A stretch of DNA of 32,295 nucleotides from Candidatus Hodarchaeota archaeon (GTDB lineage: Archaea > Asgardarchaeota > Heimdallarchaeia > Hodarchaeales > Hodarchaeaceae). The stretch covers positions 1 through 32,295 of the forward strand of contig JAEOSR010000002.1 of assembly GCA_016840285.1 (NCBI GenBank), written 5' to 3'. The translations under genes were made by a program, and so were the position numbers. This document shows, piece after piece, positions 7,917 through 16,146 of the stretch. Numbering within the stretch: position 1 is the first letter of the stretch; each line of letters starts with the position of its first letter. The notes under the pieces are model-generated. The model saw nothing but the letters and a program-made list of their open reading frames with translations. It was not told the origin of the DNA and searched no databases.

Positions 7917-9023
7917 TTAAAACTGACGAGTTGTACTATAACTATCGAAGGCTTTTAAGAAAAATAATGCACTAGTATAAGCTGTTTGCTTCAAAGCGTG
8001 TTCTGTCTCTTTTTCTACCGCATAAATTTCGTTAAAATGTTCAATAATTGCTAATTTGCTATACTTCAGGAATGTCTCATTTATCGGGACATTCTCTTTG
8101 TGATAATTATTAATCGTCCAGCCATGAATTGTATTATAGAGTTCAGGTTCAAAGAGCTTGAGAACATCCCAAGCGATTGTCATCCAATTTGTGCCAACAT
8201 TACCTTTACCAAGGAATTCTTTTGGAAACTCTAAAGCAATGATTTCTAGAGGGGTTCCAGTTATTCCATGTTGGGCAATCTTTACACCCAATGGTTTGAT
8301 GGCTGCTCCAATCGCTTTAGTAAGCTCTATATCAATACCAACTTGTGGTAGTGGATTACCGTGTTCATCATATTGAAATCCATGAACTGATCCATTCGCG
8401 ATAGCTAAGAATTGGGGGTGCACATCCTTTTCCTTGAGGGCTTCAATAAAGGTTGATGCTTCATTTACTGTTGTTTTTACTAATCCTGTTTTGGGATCTT
8501 TCTTTCCAATTTCACCCACTTCTACCTCCAAACCAAAGTTCTTGTGTCCCAATTTATCTTCAATGAAGCGAGTAACTTCAGTTGTTGCCTCAATATTCTT
8601 TGCTAGATGTTCTTTATCATTTGAACCGGCTGGATCATACATAAAACTCGCATCTATGGCAAAAGACGTATAACCAGCTTCAATTTGAGCAGAAATTAGC
8701 TCCTTCACCTCTGAAATATCCTCCATCTTAGCAATCTTAATGTGATCTCCGTGAATGACATAATAGGGGTACTGAACCTTATTTGCCGCTTCATTGACCA
8801 TATTTGCGTATTTTTCAGGAGTTAAACCAGTATATCCTCCTTTGAGGTCGGATTCAGATTTAGCTAGTTCAAAGATAATCGGTGATTGAGTATCTTTCGC
8901 AGCTTGCAGGATCCCTTCTACCACACCTCTAACTATTCGAGTATTGCACGCCATTATGATACAGTCAGTCGAATGAAGCTTATCATAAAATGGTCTTCCC
9001 CACATTGGCTTATATTCTTTCAT
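7917..9023 (-). CDS. class II (metal-dependent) ketose-bisphosphate aldolase-like protein
   Basis: 368-residue TIM-barrel protein. The class II aldolase landmarks appear in order: HGDH (zinc-binding His region), FAIDASF, EVEVGEIG (Glu/metal region), AIANGSVHG (second His), IAQHGITGTP (third His plus phosphate loop) and GKGNVGTNWM (phosphate loop in place of the usual NIDT). It probably cleaves or forms fructose- or tagatose-bisphosphate or a related ketose phosphate, but its motifs diverge from textbook class II enzymes and it is somewhat longer, so the substrate is uncertain. Most archaea use other aldolase types, so this may have been acquired from bacteria. GAGGT precedes the ATG by eight bases. 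Confidence 0.8.
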   Translation of the reverse strand: MKEYKPMWGRPFYDKLHSTDCIIMACNTRIVRGVVEGILQAAKDTQSPIIFELAKSESDLKGGYTGLTPEKYANMVNEAANKVQYPYYVIHGDHIKIAKMEDISEVKELISAQIEAGYTSFAIDASFMYDPAGSNDKEHLAKNIEATTEVTRFIEDKLGHKNFGLEVEVGEIGKKDPKTGLVKTTVNEASTFIEALKEKDVHPQFLAIANGSVHGFQYDEHGNPLPQVGIDIELTKAIGAAIKPLGVKIAQHGITGTPLEIIALEFPKEFLGKGNVGTNWMTIAWDVLKLFEPELYNTIHGWTINNYHKENVPINETFLKYSKLAIIEHFNEIYAVEKETEHALKQTAYTSALFFLKAFDSYSTTRQF

Positions 9024-9153
9024 GATCGTATTACCTCGTCATCTAACTCAATCTTAACATCAAATTTAAATCATTATACTTGCATCAACTATTTCTTCTC
9101 TGTCAATCCTCTGGAAATTATTGTTAAATCTTTAAGCAAAATAGTGAATTAAT

Positions 9154-9825
9154 ATGGATTTAAGAGATCTTAATCTTGAAATATACTTAATCCGTCACGC
9201 TGACCCCGCTGGAAAACTAAACCACTGGAGTTCTCCTACAACCCCACTTAGTAAGCAAGGACTAAATCAAGCCGAAAAAATAGCGCACTACTTCCGTAAC
9301 CACAAATTTGACGCGATCTTGACAAGCCCCTTCACACGTGCGAAACAGACTGCGGAAGTAATTGTAAGACGCCACAAGTCAGTCCAGCTTCAAGAACAGT
9401 CTTGGTTATCAGAAATAAATCTTGGAGAGTGGACTGGTCGTCATAAAGATGAAATCACCCATCAACTGCCAGATACTCTCAAAGGGGTACTAGAAGAAGG
9501 ATATGATAAAAGAGGGCCTCTTGTCGCAAATTTACTGATGCTCGACCGAAAATTTTCTTTTCCATTAGGTGAAAGTCTGCAAGTATTTTGGAATCGTGTA
9601 ATGATCGGTTTACAGCAAATTCTAGACCAATTTAAAGGGAAAGAGGATCAGAAAATTGGTCTCATAGGTCATGGGGGCTCTTTCACAATAATTATTCTGA
9701 GCTTACTTGGTAGAACCTTTTTTGATAACTCTTTTCCGATATTTATGTTTAAAAAAGCAGATTATACAATTCTCCGTATAAAGAACAGACAAGTCTATTT
9801 CTTACAGATGAATCCACTTTTCTAA
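9154..9825 (+). CDS. histidine phosphatase superfamily protein (phosphoglycerate mutase-like)
   Basis: 223 residues. The catalytic motif LIRHADPAG (RHA rather than the usual RHG) supplies the phosphate-accepting histidine. SPFTRAKQTAE supplies the conserved Arg, LSEINLGEWTG the acid region, and GHGGSFTII the second catalytic histidine. This is a complete acid-phosphatase/mutase branch 2-like core of normal length. The substrate could be a small phosphorylated metabolite (for example a cobalamin- or sugar-phosphate type) and cannot be assigned. The last 24 bases overlap the 3' end of the convergent EcfT gene. It is divergent from the aldolase gene. Confidence 0.85.
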   Translation: MDLRDLNLEIYLIRHADPAGKLNHWSSPTTPLSKQGLNQAEKIAHYFRNHKFDAILTSPFTRAKQTAEVIVRRHKSVQLQEQSWLSEINLGEWTGRHKDEITHQLPDTLKGVLEEGYDKRGPLVANLLMLDRKFSFPLGESLQVFWNRVMIGLQQILDQFKGKEDQKIGLIGHGGSFTIIILSLLGRTFFDNSFPIFMFKKADYTILRIKNRQVYFLQMNPLF

Positions 9826-10518
9826 ATATAGAAATATTAATGCTGAAACAAACAACCACGTGAATAATCTCACACCATCAATTCTTTGGAATGGGACTGG
9901 ACGGTAATGAGTGCGTTTCTGGACAAGAAAACCTCGATAATAGAGAGATTGAGCTAAGAATTCAGAACGATAAAGGACAGATGCAATAAATATTGCTAAA
10001 ACTTTTGGTAACCATCTAAGAAAAAATCCTTTAATTTCACCTCGTAACGCAAGTGTTTCAAAAGTATCTTCAGCATCTTTTGCTACTCGTGGAACCATCA
10101 TAAGAGCAAGTGCAGGGAGCACAGCTACTCTTGCAGGAACTTTACATTTTTCCAGAACACGAGTAAGGTCCGAAGGATTGGTTACAACAAAGAAAAATGA
10201 AAAAGAAAGTGCTCCTATCAGTAATCGTAATACTACAAGAGCAGCCTGAATCAATCCTCCAAATAAAAATGAAACTAAACCTAGAAAAGCGAGTAACGGG
10301 GTGATGGCTCGCAATAAACTAATACTCCCTCGAATATTGCCATAGAATGTATTCTCTAGAATGACAATGAATAACAGAAAAAAAAGCGCAAAAATCTCAT
10401 TCATTAATAATAGAACGAATTGAATCCCTAATATCAATATTCCGATCAATGGATGTACATGCAAAGCAGTGGGACGATATAAAAATCCTTGATAGACTCT
10501 TCTTAACGTAAATGCCAT
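9802..10518 (-). CDS. ecfT: ECF transporter transmembrane (T) component, CbiQ family
   Basis: 238 residues with four to five membrane helices and the two conserved coupling motifs of EcfT in the cytoplasmic helices: LALRG (156-160) and YYRGF (193-197). These arginines contact the two ATPases and transmit ATP hydrolysis to the substrate-binding S protein. The ATG overlaps the stop of the upstream ATPase gene by one base and is preceded by a strong GGGAGGTT site inside that gene, so it is translationally coupled. It is the last gene of a four-gene S-A-A-T operon. Its 3' end overlaps that of the histidine phosphatase gene. Confidence 0.9.
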   Translation of the reverse strand: MAFTLRRVYQGFLYRPTALHVHPLIGILILGIQFVLLLMNEIFALFFLLFIVILENTFYGNIRGSISLLRAITPLLAFLGLVSFLFGGLIQAALVVLRLLIGALSFSFFFVVTNPSDLTRVLEKCKVPARVAVLPALALMMVPRVAKDAEDTFETLALRGEIKGFFLRWLPKVLAIFIASVLYRSEFLAQSLYYRGFLVQKRTHYRPVPFQRIDGVRLFTWLFVSALIFLYLEKWIHL

Positions 10519-11312
10519 TAAAACAACCTCCCACCTGCAATAAGCTGGTTTAACTCTTCTGTTGTTAGTATATGAGGTAATTCTTTACCTATCTTTGTTT
10601 CTATAGCTGTTATTAAACGAACAATTTGGTTCGGAATTAAATCAGTATTTTTTTCTAGCTCGAATAAAATTTCTATTGGTGAACCGTTTGCATAAAGGGA
10701 ACCATTACGAATGACGACAAGTTCATCCATTTGTGGAAAAACCCGTGAGTCATTAGTCGAAATAAACGTCATTTTACCCTCTTTTTTAGCTTTTTCAAGT
10801 AAATGAAATAGCAATTGTCTTCCCTTAGAATCTAAGCCCACTGTAGGTTCATCTAGAAGAATTATTCTACTGGGTACTTGGAATGCAATAAATAATGCTA
10901 TAATTCTCCGCTGGCCCTCACTTAAGTGATACAATTTCTTTTCAGCTAAGGGGTTAAACCCATATCGCTCGAGTAATTCATTTACTTGTGAATCCTCTTT
11001 GAGAATTCTATTCAAGTCTTTTCGTGGTGTTGGCCCCACTAAAAAGAGTCTAGCATTTTCCGGAACAAACACAACCTCATCTTTTAATTTTACTTTCTTT
11101 GTGTGTTTGTGTTCGATTACTATATTTCCATTTGTTGGAGAAAGGATTCCAGCGATTATTTTGAGGATTGTTGTTTTTCCACTACCATTAGTCCCTAAAA
11201 GACCAATTGTTCCAGGAGTATCCTTCTTCCAGCTGAATGACTTGATTACATAATTCTCTGTGTAAGGATATCGAAACCAAATGTTTTCTAGGTGAATGGA
11301 TAGCATAAGCAT
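10518..11312 (-). CDS. ecfA2: ECF transporter ATPase (second A component)
   Basis: 264-residue ABC ATPase. Walker A GTNGSGKTT (40-48), signature LSEGQRRI, Walker B IILLDEPT with the catalytic Glu, and a switch region (FISTNDSR) where Asn replaces the usual switch His. The divergent switch position and the altered signature suggest that its site and that of the partner ATPase are not equivalent, as in many ECF heterodimers. It pairs with the upstream ATPase to power the EcfT/S complex. It overlaps ecfT by one base and lies 32 bases downstream of the other ATPase gene. The start is ATG at 11312 or the ATG two codons later. Confidence 0.9.
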   Translation of the reverse strand: MLMLSIHLENIWFRYPYTENYVIKSFSWKKDTPGTIGLLGTNGSGKTTILKIIAGILSPTNGNIVIEHKHTKKVKLKDEVVFVPENARLFLVGPTPRKDLNRILKEDSQVNELLERYGFNPLAEKKLYHLSEGQRRIIALFIAFQVPSRIILLDEPTVGLDSKGRQLLFHLLEKAKKEGKMTFISTNDSRVFPQMDELVVIRNGSLYANGSPIEILFELEKNTDLIPNQIVRLITAIETKIGKELPHILTTEELNQLIAGGRLF

Positions 11313-11344
11313 CGCGTTAATTTGTTATTAGTAACTTCTTTCGA

Positions 11345-12166
11345 TTAATTATCTGACTTCAATACATTCGCTAATAAAAACCGTTTAGCCTCATTTATAT
11401 CCAGTAATTGTTGAGTAATACCTGGAAGATTCACCTCTGAAACTTCAGGTAAATCAATGTCTCTCATTTTTTCCAAAAGCGACCTTGGTTCGTCATCTCC
11501 AATCAATCTACCATTTTCAAGGAGTATTACTCGATCAGCTAAGGGTAAGATATAATCTAATCTATGTTCAAAAGCAATAACTAGATGTCCAGTTTGAGAC
11601 AAATTCTGTAATGTACGAGCTAGTGTGATTTCACTTTTTGGGTCGATACGAGCCATGGGTTCATCAAATATTAATATTGGAGGATTGGGTGCTATAGCAG
11701 TAGCTAAAGCTACTCTTTGTAATTCACCAGAACTTAATTCTGTCATTAACCTATAGCGAAGATGGGAAATATCTAATTGATCAAGGGTATATCTTATAGA
11801 GGACTGAATCTCCTTTCGAGAAAAAGCAAGATTTTCTAATGAAAAAGCAATTTCCTCTTCTACTAACATATTAATAGTGAAATCAGCTGGGTACTGAGGA
11901 ACATAACCAAGAAACTGAATAATATCCTTTCTTGAGAGCTTATCTAATAGCTTCCCTCTAATTTTGATCTTTCCGAAGATTTCAACTTCAGTGAAAGCTG
12001 GTATTAGTCCCAATATGGCTTTAGCTAGGGTACTTTTACCACACCCACTTGGGCCAACTACTACAATTAATTCTTCATTTTCCACAGAAAAATTAACTTC
12101 TTCTAAAGCCCACTGAGATGAATTCTGATATCTTACTGATAGATTACTAATTTCCAATAGAACCAA
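11345..12166 (-). CDS. ecfA1: ECF transporter ATPase (first A component)
   Basis: 273-residue ABC ATPase with Walker A GPSGCGKST (38-46), Q-loop YVPQYPAD, signature LSSGELQR, Walker B ILIFDEP with Met-Ala following, and a canonical switch His in VIAFEHRLD. It is the complete partner of the downstream ATPase. The likely start is a TTG at 12166 with GGAG about nine bases upstream. A short poly-T tract in the transcript sense (12187-12197) separates it from the S-component gene, so partial termination there could set S above A/T expression. Confidence 0.9.
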   Translation of the reverse strand: MVLLEISNLSVRYQNSSQWALEEVNFSVENEELIVVVGPSGCGKSTLAKAILGLIPAFTEVEIFGKIKIRGKLLDKLSRKDIIQFLGYVPQYPADFTINMLVEEEIAFSLENLAFSRKEIQSSIRYTLDQLDISHLRYRLMTELSSGELQRVALATAIAPNPPILIFDEPMARIDPKSEITLARTLQNLSQTGHLVIAFEHRLDYILPLADRVILLENGRLIGDDEPRSLLEKMRDIDLPEVSEVNLPGITQQLLDINEAKRFLLANVLKSDN

Positions 12167-12220
12167 ACTGAGAACTCCGAATTAGAAACAAAAAAAGGAC
12201 TTAGAAAGCTATTAAGAAGG

Positions 12221-13036
12221 TTATTCAGTAGTACTGAGTGTATTCACCTTTTGTTCTGCTAATGAGGGTTTTTCTTTCTCTTTTGTATGAATTATACCAA
12301 GTTCTCTTAAATATGAGACGATGGGAACCGCGATTACTATTCCAAACACTACTTGTGCTATGTTAAAAGGAATTTCACTTAGTGCTCCTCCAACTGGGAC
12401 GCTTAAAAAAATTACTTCATATAAAAAGTAACCCACAACAATGATTGGCCCAGCCAGTAAGCATGAAAGTATCATTTGGCCTTTTTCACCCATTTTTAGT
12501 TCAACAAACCAAATAGTACAACAAAAAATGAGTGCTAGGAACACTATGATTAGACCAGGTATGTTCAGTGTGTAGTCGATGAAATTAAACACTATACTAA
12601 TTACTGATGACCCTGGGTCACCATTCAATGCTGGTGTTGTAACAAAAATACTAAAGGCCATCAAAAATAGCGAAATGGCAGCTATTATCAGTAATCTATA
12701 TTTTTGTTCGATCTCTCGACTTTTCTTGTAGAGAAATCCGGCAATAAATCCTTCTGTACCCTTGAGTACTAGTGTCGCTGGGGCAAATGAGCCATAACCT
12801 AATACCATGTCAGCCATTGCGGCACCAATCCCTCCAGCTAATGCGCCAACAATAGGGCCACCAATTAATGCAGCAAGATAAACAAAAGCTTCTCCGATGT
12901 TAAAAAAACCTGTAGAGGACACTAATGCGATATAAAATAGTGAAGTTGAAAGAAAAACCATTGCTATGAATGCTGCAGTCATAGCAATCTCTCTCATCGT
13001 TACCACTTCCTTTATGGAAAATTGTGAATCACTCAT
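12221..13036 (-). CDS. ECF transporter substrate-binding (S) component
   Basis: 271 residues with about six membrane helices. The N-terminal part (AAFIAMVFL; FNIGEAFVYLAALIGGPIVG; GGIGAAMADMVLGYG; LVLKGTEGFIAGFLYKK) follows the S-component pattern of ECF transporters for vitamins and related compounds; the A-x-A-type surface that grips EcfT is in the first helix. The substrate is not determined; the Gly-rich loop and LGYG segment recall the thiamine/hydroxymethylpyrimidine-type S proteins, but this is weak. The ATG is preceded by GGTGAT at good spacing. It heads the S-A-A-T operon, facing away from the phosphoribosyltransferase-type regulator gene. Confidence 0.85.
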   Translation of the reverse strand: MSDSQFSIKEVVTMREIAMTAAFIAMVFLSTSLFYIALVSSTGFFNIGEAFVYLAALIGGPIVGALAGGIGAAMADMVLGYGSFAPATLVLKGTEGFIAGFLYKKSREIEQKYRLLIIAAISLFLMAFSIFVTTPALNGDPGSSVISIVFNFIDYTLNIPGLIIVFLALIFCCTIWFVELKMGEKGQMILSCLLAGPIIVVGYFLYEVIFLSVPVGGALSEIPFNIAQVVFGIVIAVPIVSYLRELGIIHTKEKEKPSLAEQKVNTLSTTE

Positions 13037-13078
13037 ATTAAATCACCCAAGATGGAGGATCAATAGGAATAATACATT

Positions 13079-13156
13079 TTGAGACTATATAGTTTCTTCC
13101 GAATTCTAGGCACATAGAATATGGAATGTCTCATATTTCGCATAAATTATTTAAAT
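13079..13156. promoter_or_regulatory. divergent promoter region between the ECF operon and the PRTase gene
   Basis: GAGACTATATAGTTTC at 13081-13096 is an almost perfect palindrome (10-base perfect core ACTATATAGT) that also contains a TATA box positioned about 45-60 bases upstream of the S-component ATG on the minus strand. A second TATA-like element, ATTATTTAAAT (13146-13156), suits the plus-strand gene. A regulator bound at the palindrome would block TBP on the ECF side. Confidence 0.35.
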
Positions 13157-13222
13157 CAAGGAATTAATAAGTACAAATCAAATGGGTTGTTGCATTAATC
13201 CGCGAATATAAAGGAAATTAAA

Positions 13223-13978
13223 TTGTCTAACTCTAACTGTTTTAGAAAAAACCTAATATTGGACAGTCTCCGACTAATTCTAAACAAATATAGATCAGCT
13301 CGAATGTTATATAACATGATTAAACCTACTAAATGGGGGGATACTGGAGAGAAATTTTCATACTCCCACTTTACTCGTTATCTCAAAGGGGAGATTCCTA
13401 TTCCTGATGAAAAGGAAGATATTTTTGTAAGATTTATTCATAACAATCTTAATTTGTCAGTAGATCTCGTTCAAAAAAATATTGAAATTGATCTGAGCGC
13501 AGCACCCATTCAAGTGGACATGAGCAAATTCTTATCTTATCCAGAAAAAGTAAATCTGCTAGCTTTTCATGCGATTAATCAAGATCATCTGATGGGGAAA
13601 TTTGAGGCAATTTTGACTCATCCTGAAGCTATTCCTATTGCTATCGCTTTTTCTCAAAATCTTAATATTCCTTGGTTTAATGTTACTTTCAGGCCTCCCC
13701 CCGTGACCCCTTCTAGGATTTCACAGCATCCATATCTTATTGATCAAGAATTAATAGCTACTGCATATTTTATGAACGGAGAGAATATTAGAAGTAAGCA
13801 TCTGCTTGTTATAAGCGACTATATCCGAAGAGGGGGTTTTCTTGATGTACTTTTCAGAGTAGCAGAGGACAATGATGCAGAAGTTGGATTCCTATTAGCA
13901 ATCATAGGAATAGGAAATGCATGGAAACGATTTAATGTGGAGCTAAAAGGAAACATGAATGTAATTCATTTTGTCTAA
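13223..13978 (+). CDS. phosphoribosyltransferase-fold protein with helical N-terminal region, probable regulator
   Basis: 251 residues. Residues 1-80 are helical with a helix-turn-helix feel (ILDSLRLILNKYRSARMLYNMI; YSHFTRYLKGEIPIP). Residues 100-251 look like a type I phosphoribosyltransferase: the PRPP loop is present in altered form as LLVISDYIRRGGF (194-206; the usual motif is VVDDVxxTGGT, with two adjacent acidic residues). The loss of one acidic residue and of the Thr suggests ligand sensing rather than catalysis, as in archaeal GfcR/PurR-type regulators. It is divergent from the ECF operon across a 186-base promoter region, so it may control that transporter. TTG start with AAGGA seven bases upstream. 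Confidence 0.65.
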   Translation: MSNSNCFRKNLILDSLRLILNKYRSARMLYNMIKPTKWGDTGEKFSYSHFTRYLKGEIPIPDEKEDIFVRFIHNNLNLSVDLVQKNIEIDLSAAPIQVDMSKFLSYPEKVNLLAFHAINQDHLMGKFEAILTHPEAIPIAIAFSQNLNIPWFNVTFRPPPVTPSRISQHPYLIDQELIATAYFMNGENIRSKHLLVISDYIRRGGFLDVLFRVAEDNDAEVGFLLAIIGIGNAWKRFNVELKGNMNVIHFV

Positions 13979-14104
13979 TTAAACAATAGATGTTGAATAA
14001 TGTGATTCGGATAATGATAATTTACGTATTTCTGTCGGGAAGTTTCTTTCTTCAAGCTAACCAAACGCTATCATATCCTTCTCAAACAGGTAAACAAAGG
14101 ATAA

Positions 14105-14118
14105 TTTTTGTTTTTTTC
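14105..14118 (+). terminator. T-rich terminator candidate after the PRTase gene
   Basis: TTTTTG followed by TTTTTTT downstream of the PRTase gene matches the T-tract type of archaeal terminator. Confidence 0.3.
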
Positions 14119-14175
14119 CTTAATTAATGAGTCCTAATAAATTCATAGTAAGTTAATATTGCATATAGTAACCTT

Positions 14176-14188
14176 ATCGTTAAACGAT
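14176..14188. repeat. 13-base palindrome upstream of the ferredoxin gene
   Basis: ATCGTTAAACGAT is a perfect inverted repeat (six-base arms around one A) located between the TATA-like sequence near 14155-14168 and the ribosome site of the ferredoxin gene. It could be a regulator site; nothing else supports it. Confidence 0.25.
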
Positions 14189-14214
14189 TCGAACTCAAAG
14201 GAGCGGAGTTAAAA

Positions 14215-14502
14215 GTGGGAGCACCAGTTTGGATCGATTTTGATATTTCTCGTTGTACGGGAACTGGTTGGTGTATTGATGTTTGTCCAGAGAATGTCTT
14301 CAAATTCAATATAATGAAGTCTGAGAAAAAGATAGAGATCGATATTAATAGATGCATCAATTGTGGTAATTGTATCGATGTATGTAAACCTAAAGCGATT
14401 GTTGATCATTCTTATAATCATATCCAAGAATATTTGACTAAAGAAGCCACGATTTTAGATGACCTTCTCAAGAGTATTGATGATTCTCTCTCTCCACCAT
14501 AA
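14215..14502 (+). CDS. two-cluster ferredoxin with one cysteine missing (probable 7Fe type)
   Basis: 95 residues. The first cluster motif reads CTGTGWCIDVCP (Cys14, Thr17, Cys20, Cys24), where Thr17 occupies the usual second cysteine. The second motif CINCGNCIDVCKP (Cys47, 50, 53, 57) is complete. Cluster I is normally bound by Cys 14, 17, 20 and 57, so this site most likely holds a [3Fe-4S] cluster or a labile one, with a normal [4Fe-4S] at the second. The codon is ACT, so a sequencing slip is not the simplest explanation. The GTG start is preceded by AAGGAGCGGA. The last 38 residues are a helical tail. The gene stands alone, so its redox partner is not apparent. Confidence 0.9.
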   Translation: MGAPVWIDFDISRCTGTGWCIDVCPENVFKFNIMKSEKKIEIDINRCINCGNCIDVCKPKAIVDHSYNHIQEYLTKEATILDDLLKSIDDSLSPP

Positions 14503-14512
14503 ATTCACAAAC

Positions 14513-15853
14513 TTACCCCTTCTTCTTCTTTCTACAAATAATTAGACATAAAATACCTAATAAAGGCCCAAAAATAATCATTGTCGTATTACTAACACTT
14601 CTGATTTGTAACAAAATTTCGGAAGTAGATTTATCCCCATCATTGTCAGCTACTAAACAGGTGAAATTCCAAAATCCAGGAGTAGGTTCTTCTAATTGGT
14701 ATTGGATTAATTCACTTTCCCAAGAACTATGAATAAGTAAGCTATCATTCTGATATATTTCTAAATAATTTGGATTTGAAGAAATTCCTCGCCAAGTAAG
14801 ATTAAATGGTTCTTTCTCCTCTATTGCTTTTTGTGTCGTCCAAGGGATTATGATGGGAGTATTGACTTCGGGGACTTCTGAAGTATTTATTGGTGATGTT
14901 TCCACATAGTTTTCCGCCCAGTCTGAAAATCCATCTTGATCACTATCCTTAATAACTGGGTTCGTACCATATTGATATTCCTCAAGATTTGTAAGGCCAT
15001 CGTTATCATGATCATTATAAGAATCATTAATCGTCGGATCAAATCCATATCGATATTCGTAATAATTGGGTAACCCATCTAGTTCAGGATCTTTCTGATC
15101 AAATCGAAATTTTGTCGAATTGATAGTCTCGTAATTGTGGTTATCCAATGGCAAAGATATCCCATCCCAACTATCCTCTAGAGCAATTAAATCGGAATAA
15201 TCCATAATACTATATTCTTCCCCAGGATGATACCAATTATCGTTTACATCTCCTTCATTATCGTGAGCTCCACCAAATAGATGCCCAACTTCATGAAGTA
15301 AAATTAGCTGTTTGTCGAATATTGGTTGGTTATGGGCGATAATTAGAGCATTCCCAAATACAGCATTTGCCCGATTTCGGCCCCCTAAATAATTCTCTTG
15401 GTAGATGAATAGCCAATCATACCCATTTCCTTCGACATTCTCAGCATCTACTCCAATTGCCAGTTTCCATGAGAGTCTTTCGGGAATTTTTTCCATGCTA
15501 CTCGTAAGATTATCATTCTTCCCTGGTGTGAAGGTAGTAACATTCTTTATATGGAAAGCTAGATTAAATCTGTCTTCAAATGGTTTTAACCAAATCTTAA
15601 AGACATCTCGTGCAAATATTTCATCACCAAAATATTTTCCTTTTCCTAAAAGATTGGAATCTAGCGCAACAAGCACTGAATTATTTCCATCAGGAATATA
15701 TCGATTATATGCTGTTGTTATAGGTTCATTAGTAGTAAAATTCTGGGTATGGTTCTTAGAAGTAATAAAACTAGTTCCTGCTGTAATTGAAGGGAAAATC
15801 ATAAGAAATAAAGAAATAAAAAGACTAAACACAGCAATCCTGTATTTGGACAT
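14513..15853 (-). CDS. membrane-anchored metzincin zinc protease with calcium-binding-type repeats
   Basis: 446 residues. A signal peptide (about 1-26) is followed by a protease domain with the extended zinc motif HEVGHLFGGAHD (187-198; HExxHxxGxxHD, three His ligands and catalytic Glu188) and the Met-turn SIMDYS (215-220), both defining metzincins. Residues about 255-325 hold thrombospondin-3/dockerin-like Asp-rich repeats (DPELDGLPNYYEY; DHDNDGLTNLEEY; DSDQDGFSDWAE) that probably bind calcium. An Ig-like domain (about 333-418), a membrane helix (424-440) and a Lys-rich tail finish it. Many Asn-x-Thr/Ser sites suggest glycosylation outside the cell. It would act on extracellular or surface proteins; the target is unknown. 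It is not of the cytosolic archaemetzincin type. Confidence 0.85.
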   Translation of the reverse strand: MSKYRIAVFSLFISLFLMIFPSITAGTSFITSKNHTQNFTTNEPITTAYNRYIPDGNNSVLVALDSNLLGKGKYFGDEIFARDVFKIWLKPFEDRFNLAFHIKNVTTFTPGKNDNLTSSMEKIPERLSWKLAIGVDAENVEGNGYDWLFIYQENYLGGRNRANAVFGNALIIAHNQPIFDKQLILLHEVGHLFGGAHDNEGDVNDNWYHPGEEYSIMDYSDLIALEDSWDGISLPLDNHNYETINSTKFRFDQKDPELDGLPNYYEYRYGFDPTINDSYNDHDNDGLTNLEEYQYGTNPVIKDSDQDGFSDWAENYVETSPINTSEVPEVNTPIIIPWTTQKAIEEKEPFNLTWRGISSNPNYLEIYQNDSLLIHSSWESELIQYQLEEPTPGFWNFTCLVADNDGDKSTSEILLQIRSVSNTTMIIFGPLLGILCLIICRKKKKG

Positions 15854-16146
15854 GATATATCATTTTATGATACCCCTCATTCTTCTTTATTAAGATTAGG
15901 TTTGGTGACAAATTTTTACTGGAAGAATTTTGTAGAATTATTTTATCCATTCGCAGATTTTTGCTAATCATTTAGTTGAATTTAGGTTCTGATGCAAAAT
16001 TAGAAACAAAAAAACCCTTTCTGAGATGGATAAGCCTCTATGAACCAGTCTTGAACAATGAAGCAGCTTTCTTAAAGGTCGGTGAGAATACCTTTTCAAC
16101 TACTTTTGTTACCATTATTAGCGTGAACGATAAATCAGGTATTCGA

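Noticed and set aside
14209..14427. Minus-strand frame across the ferredoxin gene
   Set aside because: It lies opposite the clear two-cluster ferredoxin and has no ribosome site or recognisable motif.
15976..16146. Upstream extension of the metallophosphoesterase from a TTG start
   Set aside because: The extra 57 residues match no expected part of the family and no ribosome site precedes the TTG; the ATG at 16147 fits the domain edge.
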